Source: Deinococcus marmoris (lineage in GTDB: Bacteria; Deinococcota; Deinococci; Deinococcales; Deinococcaceae). From it: 46,198 bases of DNA. Of this stretch, positions 33,527 to 42,174 are shown in pieces. The notes below the pieces were generated by a model, which was given only the letters and a program-made list of their open reading frames with translations, had not been told where the DNA came from and searched no databases. The stretch is taken from NCBI RefSeq assembly GCF_001949125.1, contig NZ_MSTI01000151.1, forward strand, positions 1-46,198. Direction: 5' to 3'. Numbering within the stretch: the first letter of the stretch is position 1; every line of letters starts with the position of its first letter. Made by a program: the position numbers and the translations under genes.

Positions 33527-34282
33527 TCAGGTCAAAGGTACAACATTGGCTTCCCCTGCTCGTCCCCTGGTCCGTTCGGCAACCTCATCTGGAGTCCGGT
33601 AACCGGGTGACGAGTGTAGTCTGCGGGCGCTGTACAACGCCCGCCAACCATCGAGCAGCACTTGGGCGTGTTTGGCGGAATACAAGACTTCTCGATTCAG
33701 GCATTCCGTGCGCAAGCCGGTATGGCAGCTCTCGGCGAAGCCGTTGTGCAACGGTTTTCCCGGTTCGATGAACTTGGTTGTGATGTCCTGCACGGCGAGC
33801 CAGATACCCAGATCCCGGGCAATGAATTCGCAACCGTTGTCACTGCGGATGAAGTCTGGTGTCCCACGCTGAGCAATCACGTCCTGGAGGACGGCCTTCA
33901 CCTCCATGAAAGTGAATGTTTCGGCCACCCGCAACGCCAGGGATGGTCTGGTACATTCATCCGTCAGGGTCAGCCCAGTGCGGTCCATCACCAGGGTCAG
34001 TCTGCCTTCGGGAAGGAGGGAAAGCAGGACGTCAAGGACGTCCTGTGAGGTGAACTGTGCATCGTGCAGGGTACGCGCGACGACACGGGTTTTGGATTCG
34101 AGGGTGGCATCCCGGGGAAGATGCAACGCGATCTTTCGATGGAGCGTGGATTCGGCCTGGAGCAGGGCCAGAAGGACTTCGGCGACTCGCCGAAGTGCAT
34201 CAAGCCGCCCAAGTGGGAGCTGGATTTTCAGATGGGCGGCGAGCGTGTCAGCATGCAGGAGGGCGGTTTCTCTGTTCGTCAC
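33527..34282 (-). CDS. Chimeric transposase: IS4-type N-terminus joined to IS3-type C-terminus
   Basis: This is a 251-residue frame. Residues 1-102 ([20 protein letters not shown] through LTLVMDRT) resemble the front of IS4-family DDE transposases, where the first catalytic Asp lies in VMDRT. Residues 103-251 are the back of an IS3-family Orf[34 protein letters not shown] (second Asp), [13 protein letters not shown] (Glu), then [20 protein letters not shown]. The frame is intact across the join near base 33976, but neither DDE triad is complete within its own fold. Recombination between two IS copies, one inserted in the other, is likely. It is very probably inactive. Confidence 0.8.
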   Translation of the reverse strand: MTNRETALLHADTLAAHLKIQLPLGRLDALRRVAEVLLALLQAESTLHRKIALHLPRDATLESKTRVVARTLHDAQFTSQDVLDVLLSLLPEGRLTLVMDRTGLTLTDECTRPSLALRVAETFTFMEVKAVLQDVIAQRGTPDFIRSDNGCEFIARDLGIWLAVQDITTKFIEPGKPLHNGFAESCHTGLRTECLNREVLYSAKHAQVLLDGWRALYSARRLHSSPGYRTPDEVAERTRGRAGEANVVPLT

Positions 34283-34381
34283 AGACTGAGATACTGCCCT
34301 TTGTGCTGCCTTCCGAAATTGTCGGCACCCTCAAGGTTGTGCTGGGAGCGGCAAGAATGCTGATGGGCAGACCAGTCTGTC
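34283..34381 (-). repeat. Imperfect inverted repeat at the probable IS4-side end
   Basis: ACAGACTG...GCCC near 34281-34299 and GGGCAGACCAGTCTGT (34366-34381) are imperfect inverted repeats upstream of the chimeric transposase start. One of them may mark the original IS4 end, next to the HD-GYP gene stop at 34384. Confidence 0.3.
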
Positions 34382-34383
34382 AT

Positions 34384-36000
34384 TTATGGTGAATCTGGGA
34401 GTGTCAGGAATGCTGCCACCACCTGCGGATCAAATTGACGCCCCGCCTGGGCGGCGATCTCCCGACGAGCGGCCTGAACCGTCCAGGCCAGTTTGTAAGG
34501 CCGCTCACTCGTCAGCGCGTCATATACGTCCGTGACGGCAAAGATCCGTGCTAGCAGTGCGATCTCTGCGCCGCGCAGACCGTCCGGATAGCCCGCGCCA
34601 TCCCAGCGTTCGTGATGCGAGCGGATGACCGCCAGAGTGTCCGGTGACAGGATCGGCATCGATCCCGCGATATCTGCTCCCCTGATGACATGCGATTGCA
34701 TCACCGAGCGCTCCTCAGGGGTCAGCGGCCCGGCCTTGAGCAAGATGCGGTCAGGAATGGAGAGTTTCCCAATGTCATGTAGGTACGCGCCCTGACGCAG
34801 TTGGTCCAGCGCTTGTGGGTTCAGGTTCAGTGCCTGGCCCAGTGCGCTGGAAAGGTGTACCACCCGCGCGGTGTGGCCCCGAGTCTCCAGATCCCGCGCT
34901 TCAAGTGCCGCGCCCAGGCCCAGCATGCCGCCTTCCAGGGTCCGGCGCACCTCCTGTACGGCCCCTTGCAATTCCAGAGCGTAGCCCAGACGCAGCGCTG
35001 CCTGTTCCAGCACCCGTTGAGGAAGCAGCGGCAGCGCCCGCTGGCGACTGATCTGGGCCAGAGCCAGAAGGCCCGTCACCGTATCAACCGGGATCACCGG
35101 GGTCATGATGACGCTCCGGGCTTTTAAATGGGTCCACGGTGGCGCTGCTGGATCCTGCTGGTAGTCCACACTGATCTGGGTGCGGCGTGTCTCCAGGGTT
35201 CGTTGAGCCAGCCCGTTCAGGGGAATGGGCTGGCTCAACCCCAGCGCTTCAGGCAATTTCAGGGACGGATCGTGGTCCAGGTAGACCGCCTGAGCGTCTG
35301 CGCCGTCCAGCAGATAATACCCTGCCACCTCAAATTGGAGGAGCTGCCGCACCTGACGGAGACCGCAGCCAATGATGTCTTCGGGCGTTTCAAGCAGTTC
35401 CAGTTGCCGCGAGAGTTCGAACAGTCCCCGGTCCTCCCCCGCTGCCTGGACCGGTCCCTCGCCTGCACTCCTGGCAAAGTACAGTTCGTGGTCAGCCAGT
35501 GCCAGGGCCGCTTCAAATCCAGCCGGACCTGTGAAAGGGGCAAGGCCGTACACCATGACCGGCTCCCCAGTCTTTTTCCTGGACAGCGTGTCTTGCAGCC
35601 GACACAGGGTTTCATCCAGCATGTCAAAGGTCACGCCGGGGACCACAGCGACGAAGTCGTCGCCATGCCAGCGGGCAACCACCGCATTGGCTGGCAGCAC
35701 ATCGGTGAGACCCCGGGCCACGCGGCGCAGGGCAGTATCGCCCGCTGTCCACCCCCGTTGGTCGTTCAGCCACTTCAACCGGGTGACGGCAATCAGGGCC
35801 AGAATGCCCGCCGCTTGAGGCGTGCGATTGAGGGTCCGCTGGAAGGCCGAGCGATTCAGGACCCTAGTCAGTCGGTCCCGGCCCACCGGACGACTCCACT
35901 TGCGCTGGAGCCTGCTCCACAAAAGGAAGGTGGCCCAACCCAGCCCGAAAGAGATGAGGGGCCTCCACATCGACGGGTCAGTCTTGCGTGGAACTGGCAC
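34384..36000 (-). CDS. Degenerate GGDEF, GAF and HD-GYP signalling protein (c-di-GMP phosphodiesterase)
   Basis: The product has 538 residues. An N-terminal hydrophobic helix (LISFGLGWATFLLWSRL) leads to a GGDEF-like domain (about 40-180) whose signature is HGDDF instead of GGDEF, so synthase activity is doubtful. A GAF domain (about 195-345) follows. The C-terminal HD-GYP domain has YLHDIGKLSIPDRILLKAG and SHHERWDGAGYPDGLRG, with the HD and GYP residues intact, so it likely hydrolyses cyclic di-GMP. The start is a GTG at 36000 with no good ribosome site; an ATG at 35970 is possible. It is close to the IS end at its 3' side. Confidence 0.88.
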   Translation of the reverse strand: MPVPRKTDPSMWRPLISFGLGWATFLLWSRLQRKWSRPVGRDRLTRVLNRSAFQRTLNRTPQAAGILALIAVTRLKWLNDQRGWTAGDTALRRVARGLTDVLPANAVVARWHGDDFVAVVPGVTFDMLDETLCRLQDTLSRKKTGEPVMVYGLAPFTGPAGFEAALALADHELYFARSAGEGPVQAAGEDRGLFELSRQLELLETPEDIIGCGLRQVRQLLQFEVAGYYLLDGADAQAVYLDHDPSLKLPEALGLSQPIPLNGLAQRTLETRRTQISVDYQQDPAAPPWTHLKARSVIMTPVIPVDTVTGLLALAQISRQRALPLLPQRVLEQAALRLGYALELQGAVQEVRRTLEGGMLGLGAALEARDLETRGHTARVVHLSSALGQALNLNPQALDQLRQGAYLHDIGKLSIPDRILLKAGPLTPEERSVMQSHVIRGADIAGSMPILSPDTLAVIRSHHERWDGAGYPDGLRGAEIALLARIFAVTDVYDALTSERPYKLAWTVQAARREIAAQAGRQFDPQVVAAFLTLPDSP

Positions 36001-36121
36001 ACCGCAGTGTAGCTGGAACAGGTTCTGGACCCGGCGCTCAGGAGCTGGGGACCGTAAAACCTGATTTTACAGAAGGTGTCGCGCGGCCCGCCATGGCCGG
36101 TTCACGGTCCTCAACTGTTCG

Positions 36122-37099
36122 TCAAACCCAGTGCCGCCGCCGGGCCAGCAGCAGCGCAGCAATGATCAGCAGCGCTGTCCCCAGCAGCATCCAGAAAAAC
36201 CCCAGCGGACCAGATTTGAAGAAGTCCAGCGCAAAGTTGGTCCCCATGATTCCAGCCACCGCGCTGATGATCCCCAGCGCCACCGTCACAACCGTGAGGA
36301 CCTGCACCCCGTCATTCGTCTGATGGCTGTTCCAGGCGGTATACAGGTCAAAGGAGCCCAGCACCACCTCGCGGGTGTTCTCTGCGGTATCGACGGCCCG
36401 TTCGAACAGGCTTTCCAGTGCGCCGAACTGCGGCTGATCGTCCTGTCCAGCCACCGTCCAGAATTCGGGCCGCGTGAGGCCAGAAAACACCTCGCGGTGG
36501 GGGATCAGGGTTCGCCGCAGGCGACCCACCCGGCGGCGCAACCTGACCAGTTCGCTCAAAAATGCTTTGTCGAGTGGGCGTTCGAGCACTGCGGCGTCCA
36601 GGTCATCTACCGCCTCTTCCAGATTCTCAAGCACCTGAAAATAATTCTCCAGATGCCAGCCCAGCAGGACAGCCAGAAGATCGGCGCTGGTCAGCGTGCC
36701 CGCATTTCCATCCCGGCGAACGCGTCCTGCGAGTTTGTCCAGAAAATGCAGTTTCTCGGCATGGACGGTGACCAGGTAGTTTTTTCCGGCAAGAAACACC
36801 AGTGGAATGGGCGTAAAATCCGGCACACCGCTTCGCTCCGTCGGTTCAACAGCCGTTACATTCACCTGAATAGAGTCCTTGAACTGATTGAGGTCTGGAC
36901 GCTCCAGGGGTGCGCGGAGCGCTTGAAGGGAGTCTGGGTCCAGGTGAATGGCGCTGGCGACCTGTTCAAGCTCTTGCCCGTCACTGCTGACCACATCAAT
37001 CCAGAGAAGCTGCTGCTCGCTTAACCTGGGAAGACTGCCCGCGAAATCGACAGGGTGGTCCTGACCTTCAACGTCATAGAGGTAAGCGCGAATCGTCAT
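36122..37099 (-). CDS. CorA-family divalent cation channel
   Basis: The product has 325 residues. A long cytoplasmic alpha/beta and coiled-helix region precedes two C-terminal membrane helices. The end of the first reads GIISAVAGIMGTNF, so the usual GMN selectivity motif appears as GTN. The second helix is LGFFWMLLGTALLIIAALLL with a basic end. CorA proteins take up Mg2+, Co2+ or Ni2+, and ZntB-like members move zinc; the altered loop could shift selectivity. No obvious partner gene is present. ATG 37099 begins MTIRAYLYDVEGQDHPVDF. Confidence 0.87.
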   Translation of the reverse strand: MTIRAYLYDVEGQDHPVDFAGSLPRLSEQQLLWIDVVSSDGQELEQVASAIHLDPDSLQALRAPLERPDLNQFKDSIQVNVTAVEPTERSGVPDFTPIPLVFLAGKNYLVTVHAEKLHFLDKLAGRVRRDGNAGTLTSADLLAVLLGWHLENYFQVLENLEEAVDDLDAAVLERPLDKAFLSELVRLRRRVGRLRRTLIPHREVFSGLTRPEFWTVAGQDDQPQFGALESLFERAVDTAENTREVVLGSFDLYTAWNSHQTNDGVQVLTVVTVALGIISAVAGIMGTNFALDFFKSGPLGFFWMLLGTALLIIAALLLARRRHWV

Positions 37100-37457
37100 C
37101 GGGACTCCTGAACGTTCTCATTGGGCGTTAAGGCGGAGGGGACGGAAAAGGACGCCAGGAGAGGTTAGGGCGTCCAAAGGCGTCACCAGCGCACGCTATA
37201 GGGCGACGGATCGGGGCGGCGAATTGCGCGTGGTGAGAGAGGCATTCACCATTTAACCCGTGTCAAGAATCTCCTCTGAGACGCCCTGACCATTGAGTTA
37301 ACCGCCGGGCAGCAGGAAGCTACCTGGCTGAACATTCATATCGGGCCACTTGAGGTGATCTGCGGCGACTCCGGTAGGTCAGGGGAACCATTCTGTGGAC
37401 AAGGCGGTGGAGACATTCATCAGGCCCACTCCGCTGAACAGGGGTGGAACAGACGGA
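37100..37457. other. Gene-free stretch between corA-like and FMN-reductase genes
   Basis: About 358 bases with no convincing open frame. The corA promoter and the 3' end of the reductase transcript must lie here, but no clear hairpin terminator or -35/-10 pair was found. Confidence 0.4.
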
Positions 37458-38057
37458 TCAGCCAACTGAACTTGCCTTGCGCCGCATGTCCTGAAGGGCC
37501 GCCGCCCAGAGGTGCAGTTCATCGAGCATCGGCACCACGCTGGCCTGCACGATGTCGCTGGGCTGGAACTCGCCGTCATGCATCATGCTGCCCACGAAAG
37601 GAATGCTGACAGCGGCGGCGATGGGCATCATGTTCAGCGCCGCTAAAACCTGCCGGGTGTGCTGCGCTGCCCGCAGGCCCGCCGACACGCCGCCGTAACT
37701 CACAAACGCGGCAGGCTTGCGGTTCCATTCCATCACCAGGTAATCCAGAGCATTCTTGAGCGGGGCGCTGATGCCGTAGTTGTATTCCGGCTGCACGAAC
37801 ACGTAAGCGTCGGAGGCCGCGACGCGCGCGCTCCAATCTTTGGTGTGCTGATGCTCGTATTTTTGAAAGCGTGGGTGGTTCGACTCGTCGAAGAAGGGCA
37901 AATTGATCTCAGCCAGATCGGCCACCTCCACCTCAAACCCCTCGTACTGCCGAGCTTCGGCAGCCATCCACTCGCCAATCGGCTTGCCGACCCGCCCAGG
38001 CCGGGTACTGGCGATCACGATTTGCAGGCGCAACTGCTCTTTGCCACCGTCAATCAT
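37458..38057 (-). CDS. NADPH-dependent FMN reductase (flavodoxin-fold)
   Basis: The 199-residue product has the flavodoxin-like fold of SsuE/azoreductase-type enzymes. The phosphate-binding loop is IVIASTRPGRVGKPIGEW. The FMN-contacting segments are QPEYNYGISAPLKNALDYL and FVSYGGVSAGLRAAQHTR, the family hallmarks. It would reduce flavin, quinones or azo compounds with NADPH. I start at ATG 38057; a GTG at 38063 adds two residues. It lies beside a TetR-controlled detoxification cluster and may act with it. Confidence 0.9.
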   Translation of the reverse strand: MIDGGKEQLRLQIVIASTRPGRVGKPIGEWMAAEARQYEGFEVEVADLAEINLPFFDESNHPRFQKYEHQHTKDWSARVAASDAYVFVQPEYNYGISAPLKNALDYLVMEWNRKPAAFVSYGGVSAGLRAAQHTRQVLAALNMMPIAAAVSIPFVGSMMHDGEFQPSDIVQASVVPMLDELHLWAAALQDMRRKASSVG

Positions 38058-38063
38058 ATCCAC

Positions 38064-38431
38064 ACCCCCAACAAGTCCTGCACCAGTTCGAAGTTCTCAA
38101 CCAAATCGCGGCGACACCTTCGGGGTCCACCGTATCACCACTGCTTTCTCGCAGTCTGCGCCAGTCCAGCCTGGCGGTCAGCGGCGGGTGAAATCCCGCC
38201 TGGGGCGTTAGGCCAGCATCTGCCGAAGAAGAGCCCTCGGCGGCGCACTGAAGCGTGAGGCCGGGCCACTGCGGGTGCAGGTCGCGGCCCGCAGTGTGAA
38301 AGTCCATGCCGTGTCTGGTCCTGCGATGAGGTGGCACCCGAGAACGTCTTCCTGTTTTTGCTCTTGTCTTCCCCTCCCCCAAGCGGTCTTGGGGCGGCGC
38401 AGCGACAGTCCCATCTGACGAAATGGCGAAA
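38064..38431. other. Stretch with possible gene remnants
   Basis: About 368 bases. On the minus strand one frame reads MDFHTAGRDLHPQWPGLTLQ and continues TPQAGFHPPLTARLDW, which is protein-like but has no ribosome site and no recognised family. It may be a fragment of a decayed gene. Confidence 0.3.
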
Positions 38432-39088
38432 TCAGGACCGTTCCTTCCAGGCGTCTTCCAAATGCTGCCGGGTCACCTGCTCCCCGGTCAGGCGCGTTCT
38501 TGTCGGTCTCAACCCATCGATGAAGATCTGGGCGCAGCGCCGTGCCAGCGCCTCATGCTCTGGCAGGTTGCTCAGGGATTGCGCCAGCAAAGCGCCCGCA
38601 ACGATGATATCTGTCGAGTTCACGTCCGTGCGGATACGGTCTCTGGCCTGACCGTCGCGCAACAATTCGTCCAGCACCGCGCTGATGGCGTGACGGGTCT
38701 GGAGATCGGCCTCAGAGGCGACGGCTGGTGCACCGTGCAGCGGCAACACCAGCACATCCCGGTGGCTGATGGTCCCCAACAGGAAGTTGAGGAGAGCCTG
38801 AACTGGGTCTCGTTCGGTCCGTTGACAGGTCAGGGCAAGGTCCAGCACCGCACGGTAGGCACGGCTGCTCAAGGCAGCGAGCAAGGCGGTGCGATCAGGA
38901 AAATGCCGGTATAGCGTCCCGATTCCCACGCCCGCATCCTGCGCGATCCTCTGCATACTCACCCTGGGCCCCTCCCCCAGAAAGGTGACGGCGGCGGAGT
39001 TAAGCAGTCGGTTGTAATTGCGAACCGCGTCCGCGCGCTGGGCCGGACGGTCTAATTGGGTCTGCTTTGCAGGCATATTCACCTTCAT
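38432..39088 (-). CDS. TetR-family repressor
   Basis: The product has 218 residues. The N-terminal HTH is clear: VSMQRIAQDAGVGIGTLYRHFPDRTALLAAL, of which the recognition part is GVGIGTLYRHF. The rest is a helical ligand-binding domain of the usual length. ATG 39088 is used; a second ATG at 39076 (MPAKQTQ) is possible. It is divergent from the SDR gene, with a near-perfect palindrome between them, so it probably represses that cluster until an electrophile or small organic ligand binds. Confidence 0.92.
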   Translation of the reverse strand: MKVNMPAKQTQLDRPAQRADAVRNYNRLLNSAAVTFLGEGPRVSMQRIAQDAGVGIGTLYRHFPDRTALLAALSSRAYRAVLDLALTCQRTERDPVQALLNFLLGTISHRDVLVLPLHGAPAVASEADLQTRHAISAVLDELLRDGQARDRIRTDVNSTDIIVAGALLAQSLSNLPEHEALARRCAQIFIDGLRPTRTRLTGEQVTRQHLEDAWKERS

Positions 39089-39118
39089 CTTTTCATTAGG
39101 ATAAACCCTTGCATCGAT

Positions 39119-39140
39119 AAACGGATGATACCATCCGCTT
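39119..39140. promoter_or_regulatory. Palindromic operator candidate between the divergent tetR- and SDR-type genes
   Basis: CGGATG-ATAC-CATCCG (39122-39137) is a perfect inverted repeat, extendable to 9-bp arms with one mismatch (AAACGGATG / CATCCGCTT). It lies in the 286-base divergent region, closer to the tetR start, in the size range of TetR-family operators. CCTTGCATC also occurs twice nearby (about 39107 and 39149). Confidence 0.5.
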
Positions 39141-39374
39141 AGATTGATCCTTGCATCTCTCGGTCAGACTGTACTGAAGTTGCTTCCAACTGTTGGGAGG
39201 GATTTGCGACTTCGGTCCGCCCAAGCTAAACATTTCATCTCCGAGTGTGAGGCACTGGAGGCTCTTTTTGGACGCTCACCTGTAGCACCAGACAGTCAAA
39301 GGCTCCCCCGCTCCTATTCATCCGCTGAGCCGTCCCGTTTCACAGACCACCCTCGTTTTATCCAGGAGTGTTCC

Positions 39375-40109
39375 ATGAACACAGACCGAGTTGTAGTCAT
39401 GACAGGCGCGGCAGGCGGCATCGGTTCCGTATGGGTCAAGCGCTTCCTGGGCAACGGCGATACTGTGATCGACACCGAAGACGGGGCGCTGAGCAAGCTG
39501 CGTGACGGTCAGAGCGACCCCGCCAAACTCGTGACCGTTGCTACCGAGACCACCTCGGATTCTGACTGTGACCGGCTGGCCGAGGCGGCGCGCAGCCAGT
39601 TCGGACGGGTGGACGCACCAATCAACTGCGCGGGCTTCTTCCCTGTGGTGGCCTCCAAAGACATGACCGGGACGCAGTGGCGTCAGGTCATTGACACTAA
39701 CCTGACCGGCACCTTCCTGATGACCCAAGCCATCCTGCCGCTGATGAAGGCCCGCGCCTGGGGCCGGACCGTCAACTTCGGCTCGGGGGCGGTGTTCGAC
39801 GGCACCAAGCTCCAGTCGCACCACGTGGAGGCCAAGGCGGGCGTGGTCGGGTTTTCCCGTTCGCTGGCCCATGAGATCGGCGGCAACGGCATCACCGTCA
39901 ATGTGATTACCCCAGGTCTGACCGGTATCAATGCCGTGCGTGACCACTTTCCAGAGGAGTTGCTGGCGGCGCAGCGGGCGGGGCGCGCCATCGCCCGTGA
40001 CGAGGTTCCTGAGGACCTGGTGGGGCCGGTGTTCTTCCTGGCCTCGCCGGACGCGGACTTCAGCTCTGGACAGATCCTCAACGTCGATGGCGGCCACTTC
40101 ATGGTTTGA
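39375..40109 (+). CDS. Short-chain dehydrogenase/reductase with His at the catalytic Tyr position
   Basis: The product has 244 residues. The Rossmann loop TGAAGGIGSVW lies near residue 10, NCAGFFP replaces NNAG, and TVNFGSGAVFDGTKLQSHHV holds the catalytic Ser region. The YxxxK pair appears as HVEAK, so His replaces the catalytic Tyr. The C-terminal INVDGGHFMV is typical of the family. ATG 39375 follows CAGGAGTGTTCC. It is the first gene of a cluster of small redox enzymes. The Tyr-to-His change may alter or abolish activity. Confidence 0.88.
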   Translation: MNTDRVVVMTGAAGGIGSVWVKRFLGNGDTVIDTEDGALSKLRDGQSDPAKLVTVATETTSDSDCDRLAEAARSQFGRVDAPINCAGFFPVVASKDMTGTQWRQVIDTNLTGTFLMTQAILPLMKARAWGRTVNFGSGAVFDGTKLQSHHVEAKAGVVGFSRSLAHEIGGNGITVNVITPGLTGINAVRDHFPEELLAAQRAGRAIARDEVPEDLVGPVFFLASPDADFSSGQILNVDGGHFMV

Positions 40110-40234
40110 GCCGAGCGCGGCTGGAATCAGCGCCCAGACCCAATCGTCCGTTCTTTATTCATCGCCCTCTCCAGCGAATCTGGCCTGAGAAATCCTGGCC
40201 GCCAGGTTGCGCTCCCCACTCAACGGAGTTACAC

Positions 40235-41335
40235 ATGTCCACCATTTTTGATTCCTTTGATCTGCACGGCCTGGCCCTGCCCAACCGCATGGTGATGTCC
40301 CCGATGACCCGCACCCGCGCCACCGAGGACGGCGTCCCCACCGATCTGATGCGCGAGTACTACACGCAGCGCGCCACGGCAGGCCTGATCATCACCGAAT
40401 GCACCCAGGTCTCGGACCAGGGGCACGGCATCATCCGTGCGCCGGGGATGCAGCGGCAGGATCAGGTGGAGGGCTGGCGGCGCGTCACCGACTCGGTTCA
40501 CGCGGCGGGCGGGCGCATTTACAACCAGCTGTGGCACTGCGGACGGGTCTCGCACCCGGGTATCCGGGGCGGCGAGTTGCCGGTTGGTCCGTCGGCCATC
40601 GCGGCCAGCGGCGATTTCTTCCTGCCCTCGGGCCGGGTCAGCTTCCCGGTGCCGCGCGCCCTGGAAACGGATGAGATTCCCGCCATCGTTGAGACCTTCG
40701 GGCAAGCGGCCCGGCGGGCCGGAGAGGCGGGCTTCGACGGCACCGAACTGCACGGGGCCAACGGCTACCTGCAAGACCAGTTCCTTCAGGACGGCAGCAA
40801 CGCCCGCACCGATCGCTACGGCGGCTCCGTGGCGAACCGCGCCCGGCTGATGCTGGAAACCACCGAGGCCATGATCGGCGCGTGGTCGGCGGACCGGGTG
40901 GGGGTGCGCCTCTCGCCGTCGAGCTTGCTGTATGGGATGCATAGCAGCGACAGTCTGGAGACGTTCGGCTACGTGATCCGCGCCCTGAACGCCCTGGGGA
41001 TCGGCTACCTGCATCTGTGCGAACCCAACGCCAAGACCCTGGAATCCGGAAAGATTCAGATCAAACACGTGGCCCAGACCTTCGGCCCGATGGTGGGTGT
41101 GCCGTTGATCGTCAACGGCGGCTTTGACGGGGCCAGGGCGAACGCGGCGCTGGAGGCAAAGCAGGCCGATCTGGTGTCCTTCGGCGTGCCGTACATCGCC
41201 AACCCCGATCTGGTCGAGCGCTACCGCGCGAACGCGCCGCTCAACACCCCTGATCCGGCCACGTTTTACGGCGAGGGTCCTCGGGGCTATACCGATTACC
41301 CGGCGCTCGCCCAGCAGACCGCCGCGACCCCTTGA
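40235..41335 (+). CDS. Old Yellow Enzyme-family ene-reductase (NemA-like)
   Basis: The 366-residue product has the OYE barrel: MVMSPMTRTRATEDGVPTD at the N-terminus, QLWHCGRVSHPG, and the substrate and FMN site FDGTELHGANGYLQDQFLQD followed by NARTDRYGGSVANRARL. The HxxN pair (His, Asn) is intact. These FMN enzymes reduce activated alkenes, quinones, nitro compounds and electrophiles with NADPH. ATG 40235 has CGGAGTTACAC before it. It follows the SDR gene and is likely under the same TetR control. Confidence 0.92.
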   Translation: MSTIFDSFDLHGLALPNRMVMSPMTRTRATEDGVPTDLMREYYTQRATAGLIITECTQVSDQGHGIIRAPGMQRQDQVEGWRRVTDSVHAAGGRIYNQLWHCGRVSHPGIRGGELPVGPSAIAASGDFFLPSGRVSFPVPRALETDEIPAIVETFGQAARRAGEAGFDGTELHGANGYLQDQFLQDGSNARTDRYGGSVANRARLMLETTEAMIGAWSADRVGVRLSPSSLLYGMHSSDSLETFGYVIRALNALGIGYLHLCEPNAKTLESGKIQIKHVAQTFGPMVGVPLIVNGGFDGARANAALEAKQADLVSFGVPYIANPDLVERYRANAPLNTPDPATFYGEGPRGYTDYPALAQQTAATP

Positions 41336-41376
41336 AGACTCCGGTCACTCGCCTCTCACCGCAATGAGGAGTCGTC

Positions 41377-41982
41377 ATGTCCAATATCGCCAACCTGTTC
41401 ACCCCTGAAACCACCGCCCTGGTGTTGATCGATTATCAGGTCGGCACCCTGCAACTAATCCGCACCATGTCGTCTGACGAGGCGCTTCGCAACGCCGTCT
41501 TGCTGTCCAAGGCGGCCAAGGCCCTCAACCTGCCGGTGGTGCTGACCACCAGCCAGGAAGACCACATCCAGGGGCCTCTGGCTCCTCGGCTTCAGCACAT
41601 CCTGCCAGAAGCCTACGAGCGCCGCGTCAAGCGGGCGGGCATCGTGAATGCCTGGACGGATCCGGCGTTCGAGGCGGCGGTTAAGGCCACGGGACGCCAC
41701 AACCTGATCATGGGCGGCGTCACCACGGATATCTGCCTGATCTTTCCCAGCATCAACGCGGTGCAAAGCGGGTTCGCCGTGCAGGCGGTCCTCGATGCGT
41801 CGGGCTCAACCTACCCTGATCAGGAAGAGCTGTCGCGCCGCCGCATGGAGCGGGAAGGCGTCGTGCTGACCACCACCAACACTGTAATCGCCGAGTTGGT
41901 TCAGGACTGGAGCAGCCCAGCAGGCTCCGAACTGGTCAAACTTCTGACCAGTACTGCACCAATGATGCAGCCCGCCGATTAA
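41377..41982 (+). CDS. Isochorismatase-family hydrolase (YcaC-like)
   Basis: The 201-residue product has the cysteine-hydrolase triad: Asp in LVLIDYQVGTLQL, Lys in RRVKRAGIVNAW, and Cys in GGVTTDICLIFPS. YcaC-type members hydrolyse small amides or act on unknown substrates. GAGGAG lies upstream of the ATG. It is the third gene of the detoxification cluster. Confidence 0.88.
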   Translation: MSNIANLFTPETTALVLIDYQVGTLQLIRTMSSDEALRNAVLLSKAAKALNLPVVLTTSQEDHIQGPLAPRLQHILPEAYERRVKRAGIVNAWTDPAFEAAVKATGRHNLIMGGVTTDICLIFPSINAVQSGFAVQAVLDASGSTYPDQEELSRRRMEREGVVLTTTNTVIAELVQDWSSPAGSELVKLLTSTAPMMQPAD

Positions 41983-42174
41983 CGGTCTGCTGCACAAATT
42001 GGCGGCCTCATCCGTACAGACCGCCACCTGCGTCCATGCTGAGAAAGGAGAACGATGCCATCAGCCAGCTCAGGCCGCAACGAGCGAGGGCGCGACCCCA
42101 GACAGGGACTTGACCTGGCGGAATCTCAGCCGGTGGGCTGGCCACGCGGGGGCGCACCCGGAAAGGAGTTCAGT

